Shown: positions 1 to 6,597 of the stretch, in pieces | Numbering within the stretch: the stretch's first letter is position 1 | How the letters are laid out: the number at the start of each line of letters is the position of its first letter | Source: Myxococcales bacterium UBA5297 | GTDB lineage: Bacteria; Myxococcota; Myxococcia; Myxococcales; UBA5297 | Direction: 5' to 3' | Length of the DNA: 20,477 bases | NCBI GenBank assembly: GCA_002408385.1 | Contig: DHSB01000055.1 | Location: forward strand, 785 to 21,261 | Notes under the pieces: model-generated | Database searches by the model: none | Seen by the model: the letters and a program-made list of their open reading frames with translations, nothing else | What the model was told of the DNA's origin: nothing | Position numbers and translations under genes: made by a program

Positions 1-167
1 CGAAGGCTGGCGCTCCGGGCCTTGGTATCGATTCGTCGACGGGCGCATTGCCGTGCGCCCCTACCGACCTGCGACCGATGGCCTGGGCTCCGGGCGAAGC
101 CCGAGCTGTGCCTGCCGAGGCGCTCGGGCCGTGACCGGTCATCGCTCGGAGGTTCTTCGACGCCTCT
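1..167. other. Stretch downstream of rho, no supported gene
   Basis: No convincing gene is visible in this edge segment. It contains a perfect 7-bp inverted repeat (GGGCGCA at 41-47, TGCGCCC at 54-60, 6-nt loop) and a bulged GC stem at 87-106 (GCTC-C-GGGC, GAA loop, GCCC-GAGC). Either could fold in the rho transcript downstream of its stop, but neither is followed by a U-rich run on the minus strand, so I do not call an intrinsic terminator. A shorter 7-bp stem (158-164 with 174-180) spans the rho stop codon itself. Confidence 0.4.
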
Positions 168-1595
168 TCAGACGGCGTCGAGGAACTCGTCGTTCGACTC
201 AAACTCGGAGAGCTTCTTGATCAGCTTCTCCATCGCGTCGGCGGGCTTCATCGCGAAGAGCATCTGGCGCAGCTTCTTGACCTTCTCCCATTCCTTGGGG
301 GTCATCAGCTTCTCTTCCTTGCGCGTCCCGGACTGCGGGATGTTGATGGCCGGGAAGATGCGCTTCTCGGCGAGCTGACGGTCGAGGGTCACCTCCATGT
401 TCCCGGTGCCCTTGAACTCCTCGAAGATGACCTCGTCCATGCGGCTGCCAGTGTCGACGAGGGCGGTGCCGAGGATGGTGAGCGAGCCGGCCTCCTCGGT
501 CTTGCGCGCCGAGCCGAAGATGCGCTTGGGCCGCTCGAGCGCGCGGCTGTCGACCCCGCCAGTCAGGGTGCGGCCCGAGCTCTCGACCTCCTTGTTGTAG
601 GCGCGCGCGAGCCGGGTAATCGAGTCGAGCAGCACCACCACGTCCCGGCCCTGTTCGACGAGCCGGCGGGCGCGCTCGAGGCACATCTCGGCGACCTGCA
701 GGTGGTCGGAGGTCGGGCGGTCGGACGAGCTTGCGAGCACCTCGCCGTCGATGGACCGGCGCATGTCGGTCACCTCTTCGGGCCGCTCGTCGACCAGCAG
801 CACCATCAGGTGCGCCTTGGGGTGGTTTTCGCTGACTGCCCGGGCGATGCGCTGCAGCATGATCGTCTTGCCGGCCTTGGGCGGGGAGACGATGAGGCCG
901 CGCTGGCCGAAGCCTATCGGCGCGATCAGGTCGAGGACCCGGGTGACCATGTCGGTCGAGCTGTACTCGAGCTGGATGCGCCGCTCGGGGTCGACGACGG
1001 TCAGGTCGGGAAACTGCGGGTAGCGCGAAGCGAGCTCGGGGGCCTCGCCGTCGAGGGTCTCGATGCGCGAGAGCTGCAGGCGGCTGCCGCGCAGGCTGCC
1101 CAAGCCACGCACGTACTGCCCCTTGCGCAGGCGCAGGCGTTGGATGAGCTGGCGCGGGACCTCGGGGTCCTCCGCGGTGGCGAGCATGTTCCTGCGCGCC
1201 TGGCGCAGGTATCCGAAGTTGCCGCGGCCGTCGTAATCGAGCACGCCCTCGGCCACTTGCTGCGAAGGGCCGGGGCCGGCCTGGACCGTCGGGCCTTCGG
1301 CTCCCTGCATCGGCGCGGCTTCGGCTGAGCCGGGCGCGGGGGCGGTCTGACTGCGCCGGCGGCGGCGGCGGCGCTTCCTGCCACGTCGCTCGCCCGGCTG
1401 ACCTTGGGTCTGGCCCTGAGGGTTGGCCTGGAGGCCACCTTCCGAGGCCTCGGCTTGCTGACCGCCACCCTCGAGCGCCGCCGTCTGGCGCCCCTCTCCC
1501 TCTTGCGGAGCGCGCGGCTGCCCCTCGGCGGGCCGGCCGGGCTCAGAATGTGCCTGCTCGGGCGCGGTCTGCGCCTCTTCGGATCCGTTGCTCAT
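168..1595 (-). CDS. rho: Transcription termination factor Rho
   Basis: Hexameric RNA-dependent ATPase and helicase that ends transcription at Rho-dependent sites in the cytoplasm. The start chosen (cat at 1593-1595) gives 475 aa beginning [10 protein letters not shown] and is preceded by an AGGACGG-like ribosome site; the frame stays open further upstream, but that part looks non-coding. Residues 1-115 are a Gln/Gly/Pro/Glu-rich low-complexity extension ending in a basic block (KRRRRRRR, about 74-81). A cold-shock-like RNA-binding domain follows (about 115-185, NFGYLR in place of the RNP1 motif GFGFLR). The ATPase core has Walker A SPPKAGKT (237-244), the catalytic Glu in VDERPEEV (E270), a Q-loop (about 279-294), Walker B VVVLLD (319-324, D324) and the R-loop [10 protein letters not shown] (340-349). 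The usual N-terminal Rho_N helical domain is not evident; the low-complexity arm takes its place. Identity of the core is certain by eye. Confidence 0.97.
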   Translation of the reverse strand: MSNGSEEAQTAPEQAHSEPGRPAEGQPRAPQEGEGRQTAALEGGGQQAEASEGGLQANPQGQTQGQPGERRGRKRRRRRRRSQTAPAPGSAEAAPMQGAEGPTVQAGPGPSQQVAEGVLDYDGRGNFGYLRQARRNMLATAEDPEVPRQLIQRLRLRKGQYVRGLGSLRGSRLQLSRIETLDGEAPELASRYPQFPDLTVVDPERRIQLEYSSTDMVTRVLDLIAPIGFGQRGLIVSPPKAGKTIMLQRIARAVSENHPKAHLMVLLVDERPEEVTDMRRSIDGEVLASSSDRPTSDHLQVAEMCLERARRLVEQGRDVVVLLDSITRLARAYNKEVESSGRTLTGGVDSRALERPKRIFGSARKTEEAGSLTILGTALVDTGSRMDEVIFEEFKGTGNMEVTLDRQLAEKRIFPAINIPQSGTRKEEKLMTPKEWEKVKKLRQMLFAMKPADAMEKLIKKLSEFESNDEFLDAV

Positions 1596-1911
1596 GTTCC
1601 GTCCTGCCCGCTCGGTTTTTGCGTGCTGCGTCCATACGGCAACGCAAAGGCGCCGCGGGCGAAGCGCACCTTTGCCCTCGCTCTCCCGGGACGGGACGAG
1701 CGGCATTTCGCGGAAGGTCTCTCCGGCGCGCGCCGAGAGTCGGGCGCAATCCGGCGATGCCCTCCCCTCCCGGACCCCGCCTCACACTGAATCGGGGCCT
1801 CGATCTCAACGCAGGCCGGTAGAGACGATTTTCTGGTCTCGACGCGCCGGTCGGCACGAGCCGCGCCGAGCGTCGAGAGTAGGTCGGATAAACTCCAGGC
1901 GCTCGGGGTCC
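1596..1911 (-). other. Leader region between the regulator gene and rho
   Basis: This 316-nt gap lies between the stop of the upstream regulator gene and the rho start. No gene is supported; the open frames through it have shadow-type, Arg/Pro-rich composition. A hairpin sits just before the rho ribosome site (see the separate entry). A 5-bp repeat (GAGAC 1822-1826, GTCTC 1836-1840) and a weak GCGCT/AGCGC pair at the end of the regulator gene were seen, neither with a U-run. I could not find a convincing sigma70 promoter for rho on the minus strand, so rho may have a diverged promoter here or be read through from the regulator gene. Confidence 0.45.
1618..1648 (-). promoter_or_regulatory. Hairpin in the rho leader next to the ribosome site
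   Basis: Perfect 7-bp inverted repeat (TTTGCGT at 1618-1624, ACGCAAA at 1642-1648) with a 17-nt loop. Three more pairs (TGC 1627-1629 with GCA 1639-1641) extend the stem past a 2-nt bulge. In the rho mRNA it ends 22 nt before the start codon and is followed by a short A-run and then the ribosome site. Rho is known to autoregulate through its leader in enteric bacteria; that this stem plays such a part is inference. Confidence 0.35.
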
Positions 1912-3831
1912 TTAGCGCTTGAACAGCTTTCCCAGGAGCCCCTTGCTGTCTCCCTTTTTCGAACGCCCTCTCAGGGCTCGATACTCACGCATCGCTTCGG
2001 CATTGTCGGGCTCGGCTGCGAGCACCTCCCGCAACAACGACTCGGCAGCCGGGAGGTTGCCTTCCAATTCGAGCGCCGACGCCTTGAGGATCTTCGCGGC
2101 GACCAGCTCCGAGTTGGACGCAAGCGCCTTGTCCAGCGCCTCCCGGGCCTCGGCGGCACCCGATGCCCCGCGTCCCTTGAGCAGCGCCTGACCGAGCGCG
2201 ACGTGATACTGCGCCACACTCGGGTCCAACTTCAAGGCCTCTTTGATGGCCAGCTCGGCGTCCGAGAAGCGCCCCTGCTTCATCAAGGCGTCGGCGCGGT
2301 TGAAGGCCGCCTCGGCTTTGAAGATGACCTCCATGTCGGTCGGCAGCCCGGCATCCTGGCGCTCGAGCAGCACGTCGTAGTCGGCGCGCCGCTTCGGGTC
2401 GGCCAGGGTCGAGTGCGCCTCGGAGATCTTCGCGAACAGCTCGCGGAGCTGGTCGTTCGCCTCGCCGAGCTCGAGGCCGCCGAACGCGTCGGCGTGGAAG
2501 CGTTTGGCAAGCGGCAGATAGGCCTCCTTGACCTGCTCGATGCTCGCCCCGCGCCGCAGCCGCAGGACGCCGAAGAGATCGGGGGCGGCCATCACCCGCT
2601 GGTACTCGGCATGGATGAGATCGCGCGTGGAGCGCTCCTCGGGGGTGTAGGGACGAGAGGGCGCGCTCGACCCGACGCGGCCGGCCGCCTTGGGAAGGGC
2701 GGCCTCGAGGCCGGTGAGCGTCGCCAGCTCGAGCTCGACCAGCGCGAGGAGCAGTGGCAGGTCGTCGTCGCGGGCGCGCCCGAGGATCTCCTCGATCTTG
2801 AGGCGCCCGTTGACCATCGGCGTGAGCGTCTCTCCCTGGAAGACCGAGCGGGTCACGAACAGCGAGCGATCGAACTCGGGGGCGCGCCCGGCGACGGCCT
2901 TGCCGAGAGGCTCGAGCCCCGCGCGAGCCTGGTCGGCGGTGACGAAGCGCTTGTAGCCGCCCATCAGCAGCGCGATCGGATCGTGGCGCACGTCCTGTAT
3001 CCGCTCGGTGCTGCCGGGCGAGAACTGGAAGCCGCCCTCGCGCCACCCGAAGGCGGTCACGCAGACCTCCTCCACCTGCCGGCGCGTGGCCTTGTTGAGC
3101 ACGTCGTAGCTGATGGCGCCGCTCATGGCCAACGCCTCGCCGATTCCCATCCGCTCGGCCCGAGCGCGCGCGACGGCCTGTTGAAACTGCGCATCGGTGA
3201 GCGTCCCCTCGGCGACCTGCATGCCTCCGACGTTCTCGGCCTTCACGTTCGACTGGGCAAAGCGCACCTGGCCGCGGTTGAAGTAGATGCGCTTGCGCAC
3301 CTGGCCTTGCGTCAGATCGAGGGTCCCCGAGGCCTTCGCCCGGAACAGCTCCATCACGATGGACGCGAAGGGCTTCTCGGCCAGAGCCCCCTGCATCGGC
3401 CCCACCTGAACCGCCGGGACCTCGGCGCTTTGACGGGCCGCGGGCGCCGCGGGCTTCTCTGGAACCGCCAGGCCGAGCAGCCGCCCGATGGCTGCCTGCA
3501 CCTCGTCGTTGCGAAAAGGCTTCTGGAAAAACTCGGCGCCATACTTGTCGGAAAAGTCCTTGGCGATCTTCGGGTCCTTGTAGACGCCGCTGACGACGAT
3601 GAGCTTGGGAAGTGCCTTGGCGGCCTTGAGGCCCTCGGCGACCTTGAAGCCGTCCATCCCCGGGACGAGCAGATCGAGGATGAGCAGATCGGGCGCCTCT
3701 CCATGGGCCCGCTCGTAACCGTCCTTGCCGTTGCGGACCACGTCAGTTTCGACTTCGAGCTTGGCGCACAACGTGGTCAGCAGCTTCCCGGTCGCCTCGT
3801 CGTCTTCAATAATGAGCACAGTCTTCGCCAT
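1912..3831 (-). CDS. Response regulator: receiver, PATAN/DUF4388, J-like and TPR domains
   Basis: Cytoplasmic signalling protein of 639 aa. The start at cat 3829-3831 gives MAKTVLIIEDDE and places the receiver domain at the very N terminus; AAGGG lies just upstream. Receiver domain 1-120: acidic pocket E9/D10/D11, phospho-acceptor D53, S81 and K104 all present, so phosphorylation is plausible. A PATAN (DUF4388) domain follows (about 148-272), a type common in deltaproteobacterial regulators. After a linker comes a J-like helical domain (about 420-495) in which the HPD motif reads HAD (H446-A447-D448), then TPR-like repeats (about 505-625) and a Lys-rich tail. There is no DNA-binding or catalytic output domain, so output is probably by protein contact. 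No histidine kinase lies beside it. The gene is divergent from the triple-thioredoxin gene and precedes rho on the same strand. Domain calls are by eye; the partner is unknown. Confidence 0.9.
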   Translation of the reverse strand: MAKTVLIIEDDEATGKLLTTLCAKLEVETDVVRNGKDGYERAHGEAPDLLILDLLVPGMDGFKVAEGLKAAKALPKLIVVSGVYKDPKIAKDFSDKYGAEFFQKPFRNDEVQAAIGRLLGLAVPEKPAAPAARQSAEVPAVQVGPMQGALAEKPFASIVMELFRAKASGTLDLTQGQVRKRIYFNRGQVRFAQSNVKAENVGGMQVAEGTLTDAQFQQAVARARAERMGIGEALAMSGAISYDVLNKATRRQVEEVCVTAFGWREGGFQFSPGSTERIQDVRHDPIALLMGGYKRFVTADQARAGLEPLGKAVAGRAPEFDRSLFVTRSVFQGETLTPMVNGRLKIEEILGRARDDDLPLLLALVELELATLTGLEAALPKAAGRVGSSAPSRPYTPEERSTRDLIHAEYQRVMAAPDLFGVLRLRRGASIEQVKEAYLPLAKRFHADAFGGLELGEANDQLRELFAKISEAHSTLADPKRRADYDVLLERQDAGLPTDMEVIFKAEAAFNRADALMKQGRFSDAELAIKEALKLDPSVAQYHVALGQALLKGRGASGAAEAREALDKALASNSELVAAKILKASALELEGNLPAAESLLREVLAAEPDNAEAMREYRALRGRSKKGDSKGLLGKLFKR

Positions 3832-3905
3832 GGGACCCTTGGGGAAAGGCGGACGCGGCGCCGCGAACCGGGCGCGCGCCGACAAGCGATGTCTGGAACC
3901 CGGCG

Positions 3906-3935
3906 ATTGTAGAACGAGCGCGCAGCGTGCGCCAA
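3906..3935 (-). promoter_or_regulatory. Candidate sigma70-type promoter for the receiver/PATAN regulator
   Basis: On the minus strand TTGGCG (3930-3935) is separated by 18 nt from TACAAT (3906-3911), a five-of-six match to the -10 consensus. It would start transcription near 3899, about 68 nt before the start codon at 3831. Assigned by eye from spacing and consensus only. Confidence 0.5.
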
Positions 3936-4088
3936 CCAGCCGTCGCGCTTGGGGAAACTCTCGGCGAGAGCGCCGGCTCGCCGCCCTCCGGCGCCAAGGG
4001 CGGCGAAACGGGCTGGAATAATCCGGCGGGCAGCCTGTTGCCCCAGGCCCGGTCGCCCGATAAGCCTTAAGCATTTCAATGATTTGGC

Positions 4089-4118
4089 TTGCCTCTGCCG
4101 GCTGCCGGATGCTAGAAG
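4089..4118 (+). promoter_or_regulatory. Candidate extended -10 promoter for the triple-thioredoxin gene
   Basis: TTGCCT (4089-4094), an 18-nt spacer, then TAGAAG (4113-4118) preceded by TG at 4110-4111 with one base between, the extended -10 arrangement. The leader would be about 80 nt and contains the hairpin at 4161-4178. The match is moderate. Confidence 0.4.
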
Positions 4119-4204
4119 CGCGAAATTTGGACCACGAATCGACCTCTCGGACGCCAGCCTCGGCGAGGTGGCTCGCCGCAGCGTCGTTGAAAGGAGCAGC
4201 GCAG

Positions 4205-6139
4205 GTGAAAGGCAATCTGATTGTCGCGCTCGTCGTCGGAGCCTTGCTCGGCTTTGTGCTTGGCCGAGCGACCAAAACGGCCCCAGGGCAGCCCGCGGTC
4301 GCGCAGGTGGCGCCTCAGGCCAAGCCGGCCGCGAAGGCCGATGCCCCCAAGCCAGCCCCACGGGGAACCGAAGACCCGAACGCCGTCTACAAGATCCCGG
4401 TCGCCAACAGCCCGAGCACCGGCCCGGCCACCGCCAAGGTGACCGTTGTCGAGGTGACCGACTTCCAGTGCCCCTACTGCTCGCGCGCCAACACGACGAT
4501 GAAGCAGGTCAAGGAGACCTACGGCGACGACGTGCGCATCGTCGTCAAGCAGAACCCGCTCTCGTTCCACCAGCACGCGCACCTCGCCGCACAGGCGGCC
4601 CTCGCCGCTCACGAGCAGGGCAAGTACTGGGAGATGCATCACAAGCTGTTCGAGAACACCAAAGCGCTCGAGCGCCCCTCGCTCGAGAAGTACGCCCAGG
4701 AGCTTGGCCTTGACCTGGGCCGGTTCAAGGCCGCCCTCGATTCGCAGAAGCACAAGGACCAGATCGACGCCGAGCAGCGCATGGCCGTCAGCCTCGGTGC
4801 CGGGGGCACGCCGTCGTTCTTCATCAACGGCCGCAAGGTCGTCGGCGCCCAGCCTCTCGAGCGCTTCAAGCAGGTCATCGACGAGGAGCTCAAGAAGGCC
4901 GACGCGCTGCTCGCCAAGGGCATCAAGGCCGAGGACCTCTATGCCGAGATCATCAAGAACGGGGCGACCCGCCCGGTGATGCTCCCCGGGGCGCCGGCCG
5001 AAGCCGCCGAGAAGCCGGCTGCCCCCGCCGCCGGGGCGATCCAGAAGGCCAGTGTCCCGGAGTACAGCCCGTTCAAGGGTCCGCAGCACGCCAAGGTGAC
5101 GATCGTCGAGTGGTCGGACTTCGAGTGCCCGTACTGCTCGCGCGGCGCCAGCGTCGCCCACGAGATCATGAAGGCTTACCCAAAAGACGTGAAGTTCGTC
5201 TTCCGCCACCAGCCGCTCACCTTCCACAAGAACGCCCGCCCGGCCGCCCAGGCGGCGATGGCCGCCCACAAGCAGGGCAAGTTCTGGGAGATGCACGACA
5301 AGCTGTTTGCCAATGCCAAGGCGCTGACCGAGGAGAACTTCCTCGCCTGGGCCAAGGAGCTGGGCCTGAACGTCGACAAGTTCAAGGCCGACCTGGCCAG
5401 CGCGGAGATCGACAAGCAGGTCACCGAGGATTCGAGCGACGGCCACAAGGTTGGCGCCGGCGGAACTCCGACCTTCTTCGTCAACGGCCGCAAGGTCTCC
5501 GGCGCTCAGCCTTTCGAGAGCTTCAAGTCGATCATCGAAGAGGAGATCAAGAACGCCGATGCCCTGCTCGCCAAGGGCGTCAAGCTCTCCGAGGTCTACG
5601 ACAAGCTCACCACGCGCGAGGCCCCCAAAGTCGAGATCGGCAACTCGCCGGTGAAGGGCAACCCCAAGGCCAAGGTACAGATCATCGAGTTCTCCGAGTT
5701 CCAGTGCCCGTACTGCACCCGCGTGCTGCCGACGCTGAAGCAAATCGAGCAGGCCTACGGCGACCAGGTGGCCATCGCCTTCAAGAACTACCCGCTCGGC
5801 TTCCACCAACACGCACAGTTGGCCGCCGAAGCCGGCCTCGCCGCGCACGAGCAGGGAAAGTTCTGGAAGATGCACGACGTGCTCTTCGAGAACCAGAAGG
5901 CGCTCGAGCGCCCCTCGCTCGAGAAGTACGCGCAGGACGTCGGACTCGACCTGGCCAAGTTCAAGGCCGCGCTCGACTCGGGCAAGTTCCGCGACCAAGT
6001 CCAGAAGGACATGGCGGCTGCTTCGAGCGTCGGGATATCGGGAACGCCGAGCTTCCTGATCAACGGGCGGCTCGTTGTCGGCGCCAAGCCCTTCGAGGAG
6101 TTCAAGGCGATCATCGACGAGGAGTTGGCCAAGAAGTAG
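4205..6139 (+). CDS. Membrane-anchored protein with three tandem DsbA-like thioredoxin domains
   Basis: Envelope thiol-disulfide oxidoreductase, 644 aa. I chose the GTG at 4205 because AAGGAG (4191-4196) lies 8 nt before it and it places a hydrophobic segment (residues 4-20) at the N terminus; the open frame upstream lacks such support. The segment has no evident cleavage site and is probably a membrane anchor, followed by an Ala/Pro/Lys linker to about 70. Three DsbA/DsbG-like (Thioredoxin_4) domains follow, each with a CPYC active site (C89-C92, C308-C311, C501-C504) and a Thr-cis-Pro (P203, P422, P615). Ala/Pro-rich or short charged linkers separate them. Domains 1 and 3 are closest to each other: both have ALERPSLEKYAQ, coded by an identical 32-nt stretch. 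The usual family member has one such domain. Transcription ends at the terminator at 6172. Substrates are unknown; disulfide formation or isomerisation in secreted proteins is the likely role. Confidence 0.92.
   Translation: MKGNLIVALVVGALLGFVLGRATKTAPGQPAVAQVAPQAKPAAKADAPKPAPRGTEDPNAVYKIPVANSPSTGPATAKVTVVEVTDFQCPYCSRANTTMKQVKETYGDDVRIVVKQNPLSFHQHAHLAAQAALAAHEQGKYWEMHHKLFENTKALERPSLEKYAQELGLDLGRFKAALDSQKHKDQIDAEQRMAVSLGAGGTPSFFINGRKVVGAQPLERFKQVIDEELKKADALLAKGIKAEDLYAEIIKNGATRPVMLPGAPAEAAEKPAAPAAGAIQKASVPEYSPFKGPQHAKVTIVEWSDFECPYCSRGASVAHEIMKAYPKDVKFVFRHQPLTFHKNARPAAQAAMAAHKQGKFWEMHDKLFANAKALTEENFLAWAKELGLNVDKFKADLASAEIDKQVTEDSSDGHKVGAGGTPTFFVNGRKVSGAQPFESFKSIIEEEIKNADALLAKGVKLSEVYDKLTTREAPKVEIGNSPVKGNPKAKVQIIEFSEFQCPYCTRVLPTLKQIEQAYGDQVAIAFKNYPLGFHQHAQLAAEAGLAAHEQGKFWKMHDVLFENQKALERPSLEKYAQDVGLDLAKFKAALDSGKFRDQVQKDMAAASSVGISGTPSFLINGRLVVGAKPFEEFKAIIDEELAKK
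4664..5931 (+). repeat. Pair of identical 32-nt segments in thioredoxin domains 1 and 3
   Basis: The stretch at 4664-4695 recurs exactly at 5900-5931, in the same frame, and codes ALERPSLEKYA in both copies. Third-codon positions are also identical, although the flanking domain sequence has diverged and domain 2 lacks the motif. This suggests recent duplication or gene conversion between domains 1 and 3. The coordinates given span both copies. Confidence 0.85.
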
Positions 6140-6169
6140 CCCAGACCAACGTCTGACTGGCAGCACACA

Positions 6170-6208
6170 AGGGCCCGCGCTTCCCCAAGCGCGGGCCTTC
6201 CTCATTTC
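6170..6208 (+). terminator. Intrinsic terminator after the triple-thioredoxin gene
   Basis: Stem GGCCCGCGCTT (6172-6182), CCCC loop, AAGCGCGGGCC (6187-6197). All 11 pairs are perfect, and the stem can be extended by a G-T and an A-T pair. It is followed by the T-rich TTCCTCATTT. It begins about 30 nt after the stop codon at 6139. It is directional: the minus strand has no comparable U-run. Confidence 0.93.
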
Positions 6209-6597
6209 GAGGTCTCGCCGAGCGCGGGCGGTCCGGACGCGCCGCGGGTTGCGGCCAGCCGGTCCCCGCGTTGCGCTTGCCCGCGCAGAGGCAACCGGCA
6301 GCGCGTCAACCCGCCGGTGCAAACCCAACCTGCCGCTCGAGGGCTCACCAGTTTCAGGTCCGGCCAGCCCGGCGTTCGGGCCCTCCCTGAGCCGTCGCCC
6401 GGCGGTGGCCGGGCCAGAACCGGGCAGCTTTGGCCGCCGCTCGCACGGCGGGGCCTCGGGCCTCAACAAGCCAAGAGCACCTGGGCACGCCTCGAGGGGG
6501 CGCAAGAGGTCGCGACGGACCCTGCTCGATGCCGTGAAACCCGGGCCGACGCCCACGGCGCGCGCCCCCGCGCCGGCTCGACAGCCTGCGTGAGCGC
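6209..6597. other. Convergent intergenic region without a supported gene
   Basis: About 390 nt between the terminator and the end of the kinase gene. The open frames across it are Arg/Pro/Ser/Gly-rich with no recognisable motif. A GC stem (GGCGCG 6558-6563, CGCGCC 6570-6575) lies just beyond the kinase stop on the minus strand but has no U-run, so it is only a weak terminator candidate. Nothing else was seen. Confidence 0.45.

Larger units (their letters stand above)
3832..4204. other. Divergent intergenic region between regulator and triple-thioredoxin genes
   Basis: 373 nt with no gene. It holds a leftward promoter candidate (3906-3935) and a rightward one (4089-4118), listed separately. 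Between them is a perfect 7-bp inverted repeat (CCGCCCT 3981-3987, AGGGCGG 3997-4003, 9-nt spacer containing GGCGCC), which could be an operator or a transcript stem. In the rightward leader a perfect 7-bp hairpin (CGGCGAG 4161-4167, GTGG loop, CTCGCCG 4172-4178) ends 12 nt before the AAGGAG ribosome site and might affect translation. Confidence 0.5.

Noticed and set aside
1..214. Plus-strand open frame from the left edge reading WYRFVDGRIAVRPYRP
   Set aside because: It looks briefly protein-like but turns into an Arg-rich shadow and would end inside the antisense of rho; with no upstream sequence it cannot be supported.
1588..3912. 774-codon plus-strand open frame opposite the receiver/PATAN regulator
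   Set aside because: It is antisense to recognisable receiver, PATAN and TPR domains and shows no motif of its own.
4112..6556. 814-codon minus-strand open frame opposite the triple-thioredoxin gene
   Set aside because: Composition is Leu/Gly/Arg/Asp-rich shadow coding from a high-GC gene on the other strand, and it crosses the terminator at 6172-6197; the plus strand has clear CPYC domains.
6075..6593. Possible small gene in the gap before the kinase stop
   Set aside because: Its start lies inside the thioredoxin gene, it reads through an intrinsic terminator, and it is Ser/Arg/Pro low complexity.
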